Made by a program: the position numbers and the translations under genes | The notes under the pieces: generated by a model | The model's input: only the letters and a program-made list of their open reading frames with translations | Told to the model about the DNA's origin: nothing | Database searches by the model: none | Shown here: positions 54,890 through 64,000 of the stretch, piece by piece | Numbering within the stretch: position 1 is the stretch's first letter | Layout: the number at the start of each line of letters is the position of its first letter | Source of the DNA: Gautieria morchelliformis | Taxonomy: Eukaryota; Basidiomycota; Agaricomycetes; Gomphales; Gomphaceae | Direction of reading: 5' to 3' | Assembly (NCBI GenBank): GCA_015179125.1 | Contig: WHVA01000137.1 | Coordinates: 167,797 to 231,796 of the forward strand | DNA length: 64,000 bases

Positions 54890-55370
54890 ATGATCAACAA
54901 TCTCGCCATTCGCATGATCACGCTTGCTGTGGGTCTCAGTGCTCTGCCTTTTGTGCTGAGTGAGAGAGTGTGTCCGGACGGTACCATAGGCATTGGCACC
55001 AGCCATGCGATTACGGGCCCTTTTGAGGTATGTACAATAGCTGCCGGCTGCAGTTCAACTGTTGACATCCACTCCAATGTTTTGTAGCTCAGCATAATAT
55101 ATTCCAACGACTGCGGTGTCATTGACAGTAAGGATGGAAACATCTGCAGCAGCTACAGGCGTGGCGCCGCAGTGCAGTGCAACGCTGGAACGTACGTGAC
55201 ATTGTCTCGTGTCATTATGGGGCTACAGGTCTTGAACCATGCTTGCATATTACAGAGAGGTCCCTAACACTGCGCAAACCGGGGATGGAACCGACTGGGG
55301 ACCCTGCTTTTCCGTCACAGAGACCTGTGGAAATAATCGGCCTGTCGAGTGGTGCTGTTTACGAGCTTGA
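54890..55370 (+). CDS. Small secreted cysteine-rich protein
   Basis: Three exons joined in frame: 54890-55027, 55088-55191 and 55256-55370; introns of 60 and 64 bp with GTATGT...TGTAG and GTACGT...TACAG. 118 residues. The N-terminus MINNLAIRMITLAVGLSALP continues FVLSERVCPDG: a typical signal peptide with probable cleavage after VLS. The mature part has eight cysteines: VCPDG, NDCGV, NICSS, VQCNAG, GPCFSV, ETCGN and a terminal WCC pair. That suggests four disulfides. Such proteins are secreted to the cell wall or host interface; effector or antimicrobial roles are possible but not shown. No family recognised. A TATA-like element is not obvious. Confidence 0.7.
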
Positions 55371-56486
55371 CTGTTCTCCTCGGGAATAAATTTCTGTTTT
55401 GGACCCCAGTGAACCCCGTTGATAGTCTGCAGCCAAGTTGTAGACCTTGATAATCGGAGAAGAAGAATAACAGAATCATGACCCTCTTTTTGTCCCGTTC
55501 CGCTCTTAATTACCTGCCTCACCCATTCAGAACTGCCACGCGCGTGGATTGACGACGTGAGCTACGACGACGTCCATTCATGCATGCACATATAGCACTC
55601 ACTTGCTCCTTACCATACCGACCTTGAGGGGGGTAGGCGTTGTGGGACTGGACTGGCTGAGCCGAAGTGAGCAAGAAGGAAGGAACAGATAAGGGGACGA
55701 CAGCGTAAACAAGAAAGGCCCGGCATATGAGCAACAACCCGATATTGTGATCACTTGGAAAGAGCGGGGTCAGTTGGACAGCATTTGGATCCACCGGTGC
55801 CAATTCTGCATCCAATCATGACATGCTGGACCTATGGGGGTGGAGATGCGATCATTGTGCACGCGGCTCGCACTTGCACGCGCTGAAGACGTACATGATG
55901 GGCTATTAACCAGCGTCAACAGCAAGCCGGACGACTGGAGTTACCAAGTTGACAGTTGCGCCACAGAGCTAGCGAACCAAAAGAACAACCGTACGTGTAA
56001 TGTGACACCCACCGTGACACGCAACGAACGAACATCAAACAGGGCATGCGCCGTGTGTAGCGGTTATGCGCAGTATCTAATAGTATGAAGCCTCAGTGAA
56101 CGGTCAGTTCACTGAGTGTATATAAGTACTCTACCTAATAGTATGAAGCCTACATGACAGTAAGTATACCATTACATCAGGAACGGCCGATTCCGGCTTG
56201 TAATTCGGCCATATTTACGCAGCGCCACGGGCGCTACTAGTAGTCTACGTCACCTACGTAGCTGACTCTGGGTTCCACGTAGCGCCACAGATCGTTATGT
56301 GGCGCTGCTGCCCGCACTAGGTAGACCTACAGCTTCCTACCTTTCTATAACTCCCATACGACGGCGGCAACACCCCTGCTAACCAATATTGGCAAGGTAT
56401 GTCAGGTGCAAGTTACTTGGATAAGGTCAAGGACTCGGAGTGTAGGTCGATACCACGTAGACATCCGGCGATAAGTACTACGTTCT

Positions 56487-56713
56487 TTTTACTCTGGACT
56501 CAACTAGTAACTGACGGAAAACGCCTTATCATCAAGGTAGCCTCTTCTCTCGAACGGCCGCCTGATTGTTGCGTATCAGATACGAGTGTCATGCTCTTAT
56601 GGCAGCGGCCCGGGTGCATGTGGTTCGCGTTCATTGTCTTTTTACTCTGTACTCAACTAGTAACTGACGGAAAACGCCTTATCGTGAAGGTAGCCTCTTC
56701 TCTCGAACGGTTT
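56487..56713. repeat. Direct duplication of about 75 bp
   Basis: CTTTTTACTCTGGACTCAAC through GGTAGCCTCTTCTCTCGAACGG at 56487-56561 recurs at 56638-56713 with few changes (TGGACTC/TGTACTC, ATCATCAAG/ATCGTGAAG). Confidence 0.85.
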
Positions 56714-56907
56714 CTGGCCTTGCAACATCGCGCGGGGCCGCAGGACTCCCTTTCTTCAGTCCGGAAGCTGTCATACTCCTCTCCTCTTCGATTCGCCACG
56801 ATACTTCCCCGAGTTCTTCCTGTTTGAAGCTTGTGGAACCCATTCAGATGGGCTGCGTTCCACGTTCGATCTTTCAAACGTATCCACAGAGCTCAACGAG
56901 CTGGGAA

Positions 56908-56960
56908 TTTCCTCCTCGCTCACCCACTTGCTCGGAAGTGGGTGTCAAGCGAGGAGGAAA
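56908..56960. repeat. Long imperfect hairpin
   Basis: TTTCCTCCTCGCT-CACCCACTT pairs with AAGTGGGTG-TCA-AGCGAGGAGGAAA around a short GCTCGG loop. Arms of about 22 nt with a small bulge. Confidence 0.8.
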
Positions 56961-57102
56961 TATATGGATGAGGAGACGGGACGAATGCTCGGCGACTGAC
57001 CAGCATTCTGCTCGAGTGAGGCTGCAAACCTCAGTGAGAGACATGTGGGATAGTTCAAGTAATGGGAGCGTGGGCTACTAGAGAGGTGCGTTTATTGTGA
57101 TT

Positions 57103-58755
57103 TTATGATACATTGTCGACTAATACAAAGTCTCCATCGCAAAGTTGAAACATGTATATACTCTGGTGCGAATTTAAGAAGAAGTGGCTGCATTTTTCAA
57201 GCACTGTTCGTGCAGTCCAACCTCTGTCTCGCTGGTGTGGCTTGCCAAAGATGGGAGTCAGAGCACAACTGCGCCGAATGGATGAGATCGGAATAACAGC
57301 GGCTTGACGGCGACCTTGGCGCATGGCGTATGACACTCGCGACATACGCAATGGGACAACTGGCGGTTTGAAAGGTGTGAACCATTCAATGTAAGCAAGA
57401 GTATCAGTACACCCGAACCAGGAAGGTAGGCGGAACAGAACGCGGACACGCGCTGCACGATACCCTAAACAGACGTGAGTGTGAGACCATGATCACATTC
57501 CCTGGGTCCGAGACACACCTTTGATTCCAACATCCTCTGCCACACCGTCTTCATGGACAAGAACGCAATCAAAATGGTCTGGCTCCGACTTCTTCCGTCC
57601 AGGATTCGGATGACCTGGTGTTGCTCGGATCGTGTCGCGCTGGGTCTCATCAGTAAGTCGTTGGGGCGATGGGATGTCAATGATGATTTGTTTGTAGACG
57701 TCCACGAAATCATATACCGAGGCGGTGACACAGCCCTTTGGGACATGAGCATTCAGGTATGCCTGGAGCGCTGGCACAAAATCCACGGCACCATGGTTGT
57801 TGATGAGAGTTCGAACAGCGGTTTTTGGCCATGGTGCACGCTTGGCGATGCTCCATGTGGGTGCACCGGCAGCGACCGTAGCGGCTGGTACTTGTTCCAC
57901 TGGCTCCTGGACTTCGTCTGCTTTATTGGAATCGGACTGACTATCTGGGATGGCGTCGGTCCAAATGAGAAATGCTGTGAATTTGTGAATGGCGTCACGA
58001 CGTGTAAGGTATGTCACCATTTGTTCGATGTAATTTTTCTTGTTACTGGCCCGATAGCCCTCTTTGGCAAAGTCAATGTGCAGGCGCTCTGAAAGTTCCG
58101 TATTAAACCCATCAGGTGTGCCTTTTGCTCGGATGAGAGCAATATAATGCTCCATCATATGAATCTTGGGGATTCGGAAGTGCTTGCGGATCCCTAGCTT
58201 CACAAAGATCTCTTTGTGCTGGTGGAAGGTATCGAGGGCATCTTGGAGCCTACGCAAAGTCTCAGTAGACTGTGAGGGATATGATGCGTAATAAATGAAA
58301 TCAATGACAGCGCGAGCGACTGCAGTCACTTCTGAATGGACAGCACCATATGTCAGGCTTGCAAAGATGCGCTGCATCTCCTTGAATTCACGGCCTGTCC
58401 ACTGCGTAATAGTAGATATTCCTTTCTTGAAGTATCGCAGAGTCGGATGATCTGGCATGCACTGGAACCTTTGATCAATTTCTGCTGCACCTGCATGTGT
58501 GAGACACCATTTCACAAGATGGTCTTTGAATACACCCTTGTGAAGTTGGTGCAGGAGGTCAGGCGTGAGGCATGAAAAAATGTCCGTATGAGGCAGTTCG
58601 GCCCAGAATGGTTTGGGGATTGGTCGGAGGCCCAGCTGTGTATATTCTGCTGAAGAGACTTCGTTCCGGAACGCGCGAAGACGCGTTTCGACAATGCAAA
58701 GCTCGCACGAGCGGCTGCGGCCATCCGCGACGCTTCCGACGAAGATAAATAACAA
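57103..58755 (-). pseudogene. Plavaka-type DNA transposase, 3' half
   Basis: Minus-strand exon from at least 58755 to 57519, then an intron 57465-57518 (GTGTGT...GTTTAG) and a last exon to TAA 57103. The protein has [107 protein letters not shown], and finally LAYIEWFTPF and SSIRRSCALTPIFG: all landmarks of the Agaricomycete Plavaka (CACTA/KDZ-related) transposase. The reading frame is open, but the N-terminal half is missing upstream of 58755, and the first codon of the open frame is TTG. Likely 5'-truncated; terminal inverted repeats not found. Confidence 0.8.
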
Positions 58756-61045
58756 CTTAAACCCTGTGTATATAGACTGAATATCTGACTACGAATTGAT
58801 GTTATGCCCTAATGCCTCCGAACCCTGAACCGCATTACATCTCACCCACGTCGCCCACCGTAACCACAGGACGGCATTATGTATGACTGGTGTAGTGTGC
58901 TGTAGTCACCGCGCGCGGCTACGTGGTCTACGGCACACTACAGAATCGGGCCCGCACTACGGAGCACGTTGTAATAGGGGGAACCTACAGGCCTACAGGT
59001 GCTACGTAGGTACGTACCATTCCATAACACCCCCCGTTTGTCCTGATGCTCACGGAATCCGAGTCAGCCTGGCGGCTCATGCGAACAAGTAGGTGAAACA
59101 TTGAAGACGCATTGTTGCCAGATGAATTTGTATGGGTAGAGATGAGTCACCTTCGTAACCCTGGATTGAGTCTGATTACTCTTCACTCGGTTTGCTGAAA
59201 TTGCTGGGCTCAAGGAGATGAAAAAATGTGCCCGGATAAATTCACGCCAAATCGTCAATACGATTACAGGGTGAGTGCATCCAGTGTTTTGATAGATGGC
59301 AGGTGCTGTGTCGACATACGCCATGGGCACCTTCAGAACCATCTATAGTTACTGGAATCTATTGGGGTGTTTCACAAAGGCGAATTCGACGTGAAATGGC
59401 TCTCGCACTTCGAAGCGAACTACCAAAGTTCGTGAATTCCGCAAGTTTGCGAAAGGAGCCTCGACTCTTCTTTCCCGAACACTCACTCACATCAGGAAAA
59501 GCGCGCTGAGCGCCAAGCCATAACTTTGTAGAACTCCGAAGAAATAGTAATGAGTACATAGATACATAACATAAGAACGATAGGTATCAGCCGTACTTTA
59601 GGTGGGTGGCTGGGACTCCATAGGTGGTGGTAAGGGGCTAGGCTAATTACAAGTCTGGTGCTTTAATACTGATGCCTTCTGGTCTGGTGCCATAGCGTTA
59701 CATAATTATGAAGTGAAGCAGGGAACATTGCAATAAGGCCGCCCTCCCGATGGGTTACTTATCTTCAAGGTTCTAAAGTACTTACCGATAACAACCGAGA
59801 GAAAAGCCGCAGTAATGACATACGTACATAAGCGCCAGACAACATGCTAATAACATGCTAAGTGGCTAGGTAACCCGTGGTAATTTACGCGTTATAGAGT
59901 TAGGTAATTTCGTGCGGGATCAAAGAAAAAACCGTGGCACTGGTCCACGTCACGTCCCCTCGATTGCCAAGCTGCCTGCGAGCGAAGCTGCAAGGCCGCA
60001 GCGTCCAGCAGAGCGCCGCTGGCAGACCACAACCTTTGCACCCACTGCAGGCAGCCGTCTCCGAGGGTCGGGCTCTGTTAGCTGGTGAAGAGGGTTGCTA
60101 GGGGAGGCGATGTGCAGCGGTTCGAGCCGACGAAAGCTCTGGTCAGGGGGATACCGCTACCCCTACCGCTCGCCCTTCCAGTTCTGTTTAGGGTTCGCTA
60201 CCTCTGAGCCTTATGGCACTGGCTGAGTAGATGGTCCGTGTGCATGAACAGAGCCTTTAGCTCCTTGAACAGAGGCCACTATGGAGCGATGACTGCTAGC
60301 GGGAGGTGGATGTGTTAGAATTACAGGCAGTGGATCGCAAGTATAAGCAAGAAGTTTGTCAACTCTGCTGCAAACGATGTAGATACAGTCACGTAGCTGC
60401 TCTATTTAACTAAAAGGAACAATAGTTTTTGTGACACAACATAAAGGTGAACAAAAACTATAAAAAAAGGACAAAGCTACACAACAATGGGTGGCTAACC
60501 GGTGTGGCACATTGTGCATGCTCACATAATCCATTATCTCAACAGATGGGTTGGTGGGTACACTATCAGAGGACGGAAGCTTGTCCCAAGCTCGGCTCCA
60601 AGACTGACTAACCATGTTACTGCATCCGGTAGTTTCCAGTCCGGAGACATACGTTCTCCGCGTCCATGCAGCAAACGATGCTGGACATGGTCGCCTTTGT
60701 CATAAGTCCATGGGAACAAGTCGTACGCACTAAATTCATTCACATGGCAAAATGACTCTTAGAAGTGCTGCTCAATTCTTAGTTCAGTTTCGGTTTGTTT
60801 CTCTCGTTGCGCGGTCCAAATTTTCGAGTCCGACCGTAAGCGAGCTGAAACAGCATGCGGAAACAAAATGTCACGTGTACTGTATTCTTATGACCATTTG
60901 CTCATGGCTTTGGAGTGTGATGCGCCGGTTTGGTCACTGGCTAAAAGTGTAGTGTGACGCTGCTGGAATATGGCTCAGACCTGAATTGGGCCACAGATCC
61001 AGGCCTCGCCTCTGCTGAAGCATAAGTGACACTAAATAATAACTT
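58756..61045. other. Gene-poor interval
   Basis: No confident gene. A short minus-strand frame at 60534-60743 (MNEFSAYDLFPWTYDKGDHV..) has gene-like composition but no recognised relative. TACGTAGGTACGTACC-type palindromes near 59003-59018. Confidence 0.4.
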
Positions 61046-61257
61046 TGCTGAATCGGCTGTATGGAAAGAAATTTTGGATGTACTTAGCCATAGCAAGTAC
61101 ACTACAGAGATCACCATGAGCCTGGACAGTGGCTCAGAGGTCCACATGATGCGTGACATGAGCAAACGTTTTAATAGTACAGTTACCGTCTTACATAATT
61201 ATCCACTGCCACTTCATGTGTATGTGCATGAGGCCTGAGGAACAAGAAGGAAAACCA

Positions 61258-63677
61258 CCACCCCAACGGACAGCCACAAGATGATCCCACAGATCATCAG
61301 GGAACAGGTCACCTCAGAGCCTGACTCTGAAACGATGACCCAGAGCTTAGAGCTCGAAGTTGCGCACTGGCAGTGTAAAGAAGCCACAGCCACACGCCAC
61401 CATATGCAGGCCGTCGAGCTACTAGCGAAGAATGCTGAGGAAGCGGTGGCCCACAACCACACTGCTCAGCTGCCCGATGAGCAGCTCACGCGAGCCGTAC
61501 AGGACACACGGCAGGCACGCGCAGCCTACAACAGCAGACTGCAGATCCGCAACGCAGGGCTGACCGGGGACACCAGGCACAAAACACCCCCAGACTCGAG
61601 AGCACAAAATGCTCCCGATCCCAAGCCCCATCCGGGCCCGGGGCCCGTCAGGGCATACAACAGTCTGCCCCGTGCGGCGTCACAGCCGCGTGAGCGATCC
61701 ATGGCCCCAACGGAGGGCCAGGGAATCCAGGATCAGGCTGACGTCGTACCGCTGGAGGCAACGACGGGATCACATGGATGATCCACGTGGCGTTAGCAGA
61801 TGCCGCGGACACAGACTCAGAGAAGTCCGTGCTAGCGAAAGCCGGCGTAAAACTGGCTCACCCCGAGCCATACGCCGGAGGATCTGACCTCGAAGAGTTT
61901 GAGATCTTCGTGGCAGCCATCTTACGATGGCTAAAAATGAACTGCCTCCTAGGGCCAACCAGCATAGACATGCAGGTTGGCTACGTGGGCACTCGCCTCA
62001 CCCGCGAAGCCCAGGAATGGTTCCTTCGAAATGTAGAACACTTCGATCGCCAGGTCCGCAGCTGGACGCTGGAAACTGTGATTCAAGGCCTTCAAAAAAA
62101 TTCCTGCACACACTGACGTACCATCACGCATCAAATAAATTTGACGCGGTCATGCAGGGCATGAAAACCGTTCAGGAGATGCTGAATGAGCTCACGAAAT
62201 ACGCGGCACGTATGATACAGCCGCCAGACGATTACACGTTCCAGAGACGGTTCGTGTCAGCGCTGCGTGAAATGCTGCGCAATGAAGTCCTCAAAAAGGG
62301 CTACAATGCCGAGAGCAGCTCAATAGAAAAGCTCTTCAAACGGCCCAAATGATCAAGGAAGCATCCCGATACAATATGGGGATGCACCCCGCAGAGAGTG
62401 CGGCGGCAATGGCAAGTGCTGCCTGGCTCGCAGCGAGCAAGCCATTGACACAGACGGGCCTGATGAGGCCCAGCCTGTTCTCAAGAAGTGGAGCGGCACA
62501 ACGGCCACTGCCCCCACGCCCAGCACAAGCTGGATGCCCGCCTGAAGCTAAACAGCCTCAAGCGTCAGGGTCGTCCCGCGACCTGCCCCACCAGCTAATG
62601 CGTTGGGCTGACCTAACGATCGGCCCAGCGGCAACCAAAGCAGTACCACGTGCTTTGAATGCGGCCAACCTGGCCACAAGAAGCAGAATGCCCTCGGCTC
62701 AAGTCTGGTATCAGGACAGCGGCCGCGAGGCACGAAGAAGAGACCGAGGATCCAGAGACGGATCTCAGTCAAAATTCTCTCCATCAAATTGATGAAGAGG
62801 GGGAGGGTGATCCCCAACCCAAGGACGCTCCGGACAATGGAGACACGCCCGCTGAAGAGTGGGATCCCGAGCCGTCCCAATATGTGAATGGGACGAAGAA
62901 GTGGAGGACACACCTACAGGTCCAGCGTGATCAGATTCACGCCGGAAGACGAAGCCGCCACGAAAGTCATGGCGGCACGCACGTTGGTCACACCAGACAA
63001 GGCGGCCGAGCCAGTGTATAACCACCGAAGCATGCATAGGACGCGGCCAGCGCGCCCACAGTGAGAACCGTACCCTGTCGGGGTACTGGGAAATAAATGG
63101 CGTAAAAGCCCACTGCCTGCTGATAGCAGCAGTGAAGGGGTACTGTATCCCCTGAATTCACGTGAGCTACAGGGATGAAAACATTCTCCGGAGCAGCCAA
63201 TCGCGTTGCAGCTAGCCTGCATAGGCAGCCGTTCCACGATCAATTATGGAAAGAACACGACCATCAAATTTGGTCGTGAAACATATGTTGAATATTTCGA
63301 CGTGGCGAATGTCGAATATTACGACGCGATCTTAGGAACACCGTTCCTAAGGAGGTTTGGTATAACCCTGGACTTCTGAGCCCAGGGACAATCCGTAAGG
63401 GGAAAGAAGTAATCCCCACAGGCAAGGTCTCGTTCAACGATGGATCGACGAATGAGGACAAGGGGCCACGGGTGAGCAGGATCACCTGGCACCAAAGCAT
63501 AACCTGGCTCATTGAAGCCAGGAGACGAGTCGTGGGATGACTCGTCCTCGAACTCACCCTACAACCGTAGGGAGAGGCGCTCTCACCTAACGGTGAAAGC
63601 GATGGTGAAGAAGAAAGTGGTTCCACGTGCCATGGGACCTAATAGACGCACACAGTGCCTAATGGCTTCTAAGCCTG
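61258..63677 (+). pseudogene. Second, decayed copy of element B gag-protease region
   Basis: Plus-strand sequence parallel to 16190-18612 of element B at high identity: EVAHWQCKEATATRHH (16300), EEFEIFVAAILRWLKMNCLL, HASNKFDAVMQGMKTVQEML, the knuckle region CGQPGHK (here eroded to AANLATRS), the protease region and the conserved AH-TGA-SQE junction near 63511. Ends abruptly at ATGGCTTCTAAGCC (63677), inside the segment before RT. Frameshifts differ from those in copy 1: here gag reads through PRERSMAPTEGQGIQDQADV and through MIKEASRYNMGMHP without a break, but is broken at 61755, 62098 and 62650. No LTR is attached. Confidence 0.8.
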
Positions 63678-63719
63678 TAGCAACTCAGGGTTATGGCAGG
63701 GAAGGTTCAGTAGAGCTCT

Positions 63720-63883
63720 TAGAAAGTTAGAATCAAATTCACTCTCTCAGTGAATTTATTGTCACTATTATATTAATACAATACCTAGAATCAAATTCAC
63801 TACATGATTTTCAGTCAACATGCTATGAAAATATAAAGAATACCACTCGCCTCTCTCAGTGAATGTATTGTCACTGAGAGAGG
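63720..63883. repeat. Repeated CTCTCTCAGTGAAT motif with a 13 bp inverted repeat
   Basis: CTCTCTCAGTGAATTTATTG near 63741 recurs as CTCTCTCAGTGAATGTATTG at 63851. The latter forms a perfect 13 bp inverted repeat (CCTCTCTCAGTGA, 63850-63862; TCACTGAGAGAGG, 63871-63883). AATCAAATTCACT also occurs twice (63731 and 63790). Confidence 0.75.
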
Positions 63884-64000
63884 AGCACTATCCTGTCTCA
63901 GAAGGCATATACGTGCACCCGGCCTTTTAGCGCCCAAGAGCTCGCGCGTCGAAGTCATTTCAAACTCCGCTGGGTGCAGCCGCTTGTGAAAATAGACATA

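Larger units (their letters stand above)
55371..57102. other. Gene-poor interval with local repeats
   Basis: No gene recognised. CTAATAGTATGAAGCCT occurs twice (56078 and 56136), and a CAGTGAAC...GTTCACTG palindrome at 56092-56112. A 75 bp direct duplication and a long hairpin are listed separately. Confidence 0.5.

Noticed and set aside
60060-60140. tRNA gene or tRNA-derived SINE around G-GTTCGAGCC
   Set aside because: The B-box fits, but the A-box is poor and no cloverleaf stems could be drawn.
61050-61240. Copia-type protease (LDSGSEVHMMRDMSKRF)
   Set aside because: The DSG triplet and a few residues fit, but there is no WxxDSGA context or neighbouring integrase; too weak to annotate.
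1-64000. CRISPR arrays, rRNA or bacterial-type operons
   Set aside because: The tandem repeats lack unique spacers, and the spliced genes show a fungal nuclear genome.

Overview
The window looks like about 64 kb of nuclear DNA from a filamentous basidiomycete, most likely an Agaricomycete. The evidence is intron-dense host genes with 45-70 bp introns, chromodomain-carrying Ty3/Gypsy elements, a Plavaka-type DNA transposon and a DIRS-like gag relic. The closest remembered match for the chromovirus pol is the Tf2-like elements annotated in Rhizoctonia; that genus hint is weak.

Left part (1-31.6 kb): this is a transposon nest. After a cut-off transporter gene (1-202, minus) and decayed retroelement pieces (about 0.4-5.5 kb) comes an old chromovirus 'A' (minus; 3' LTR at 5560-6009, 5' half lost). 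A plus-strand LTR element 'B' (8689-30668, target-site duplication CTTTG) sits inside its integrase region. B in turn carries three insertions: a recent chromovirus 'C1' (9492-15732, duplication ATGAT), a solo LTR (19908-20220, duplication CTTCG) and a recent chromovirus 'C2' (21531-29054, duplication AGAGC). C1 and C2 keep open gag and pol frames and nearly identical LTRs. B is dead.

The most unusual feature is that A and C2 each carry an extra intron-containing gene on the strand opposite to gag-pol, between the end of pol and the 3' LTR. Both products have a C-x2-C-x6-C cluster, a short basic patch and a charged tail. In C2 six cysteines follow the spacing of fungal Zn2Cys6 DNA-binding clusters. 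Element B has a different novelty: its pol stops just after the start of integrase, and a long unrecognised sense ORF (ORF3) follows.

Middle (31.6-38 kb): two minisatellites (17 bp and 21 bp units with a shared GTGTCCCCA core), each followed by an array of about 90 bp AT-rich units and a GC-rich segment, so a composite module is present twice; also an LTR and a copia integrase fragment.

Host gene block (38.2-50.4 kb): a cytochrome P450 (minus), a BCAS3-type WD40 protein (plus), an M17 leucine aminopeptidase (minus, convergent with BCAS3) and an MFS transporter (plus, divergent from the aminopeptidase). These are recognised from reconstructed exons.

Right part (50.4-64 kb): mostly gene-poor with repeats. 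It holds a small secreted cysteine-rich protein gene (54890-55370), the 3' half of a Plavaka-type transposase (57103-58755) and a second decayed copy of the B gag-protease region (61258-63677). No tRNA, rRNA or CRISPR array could be supported.
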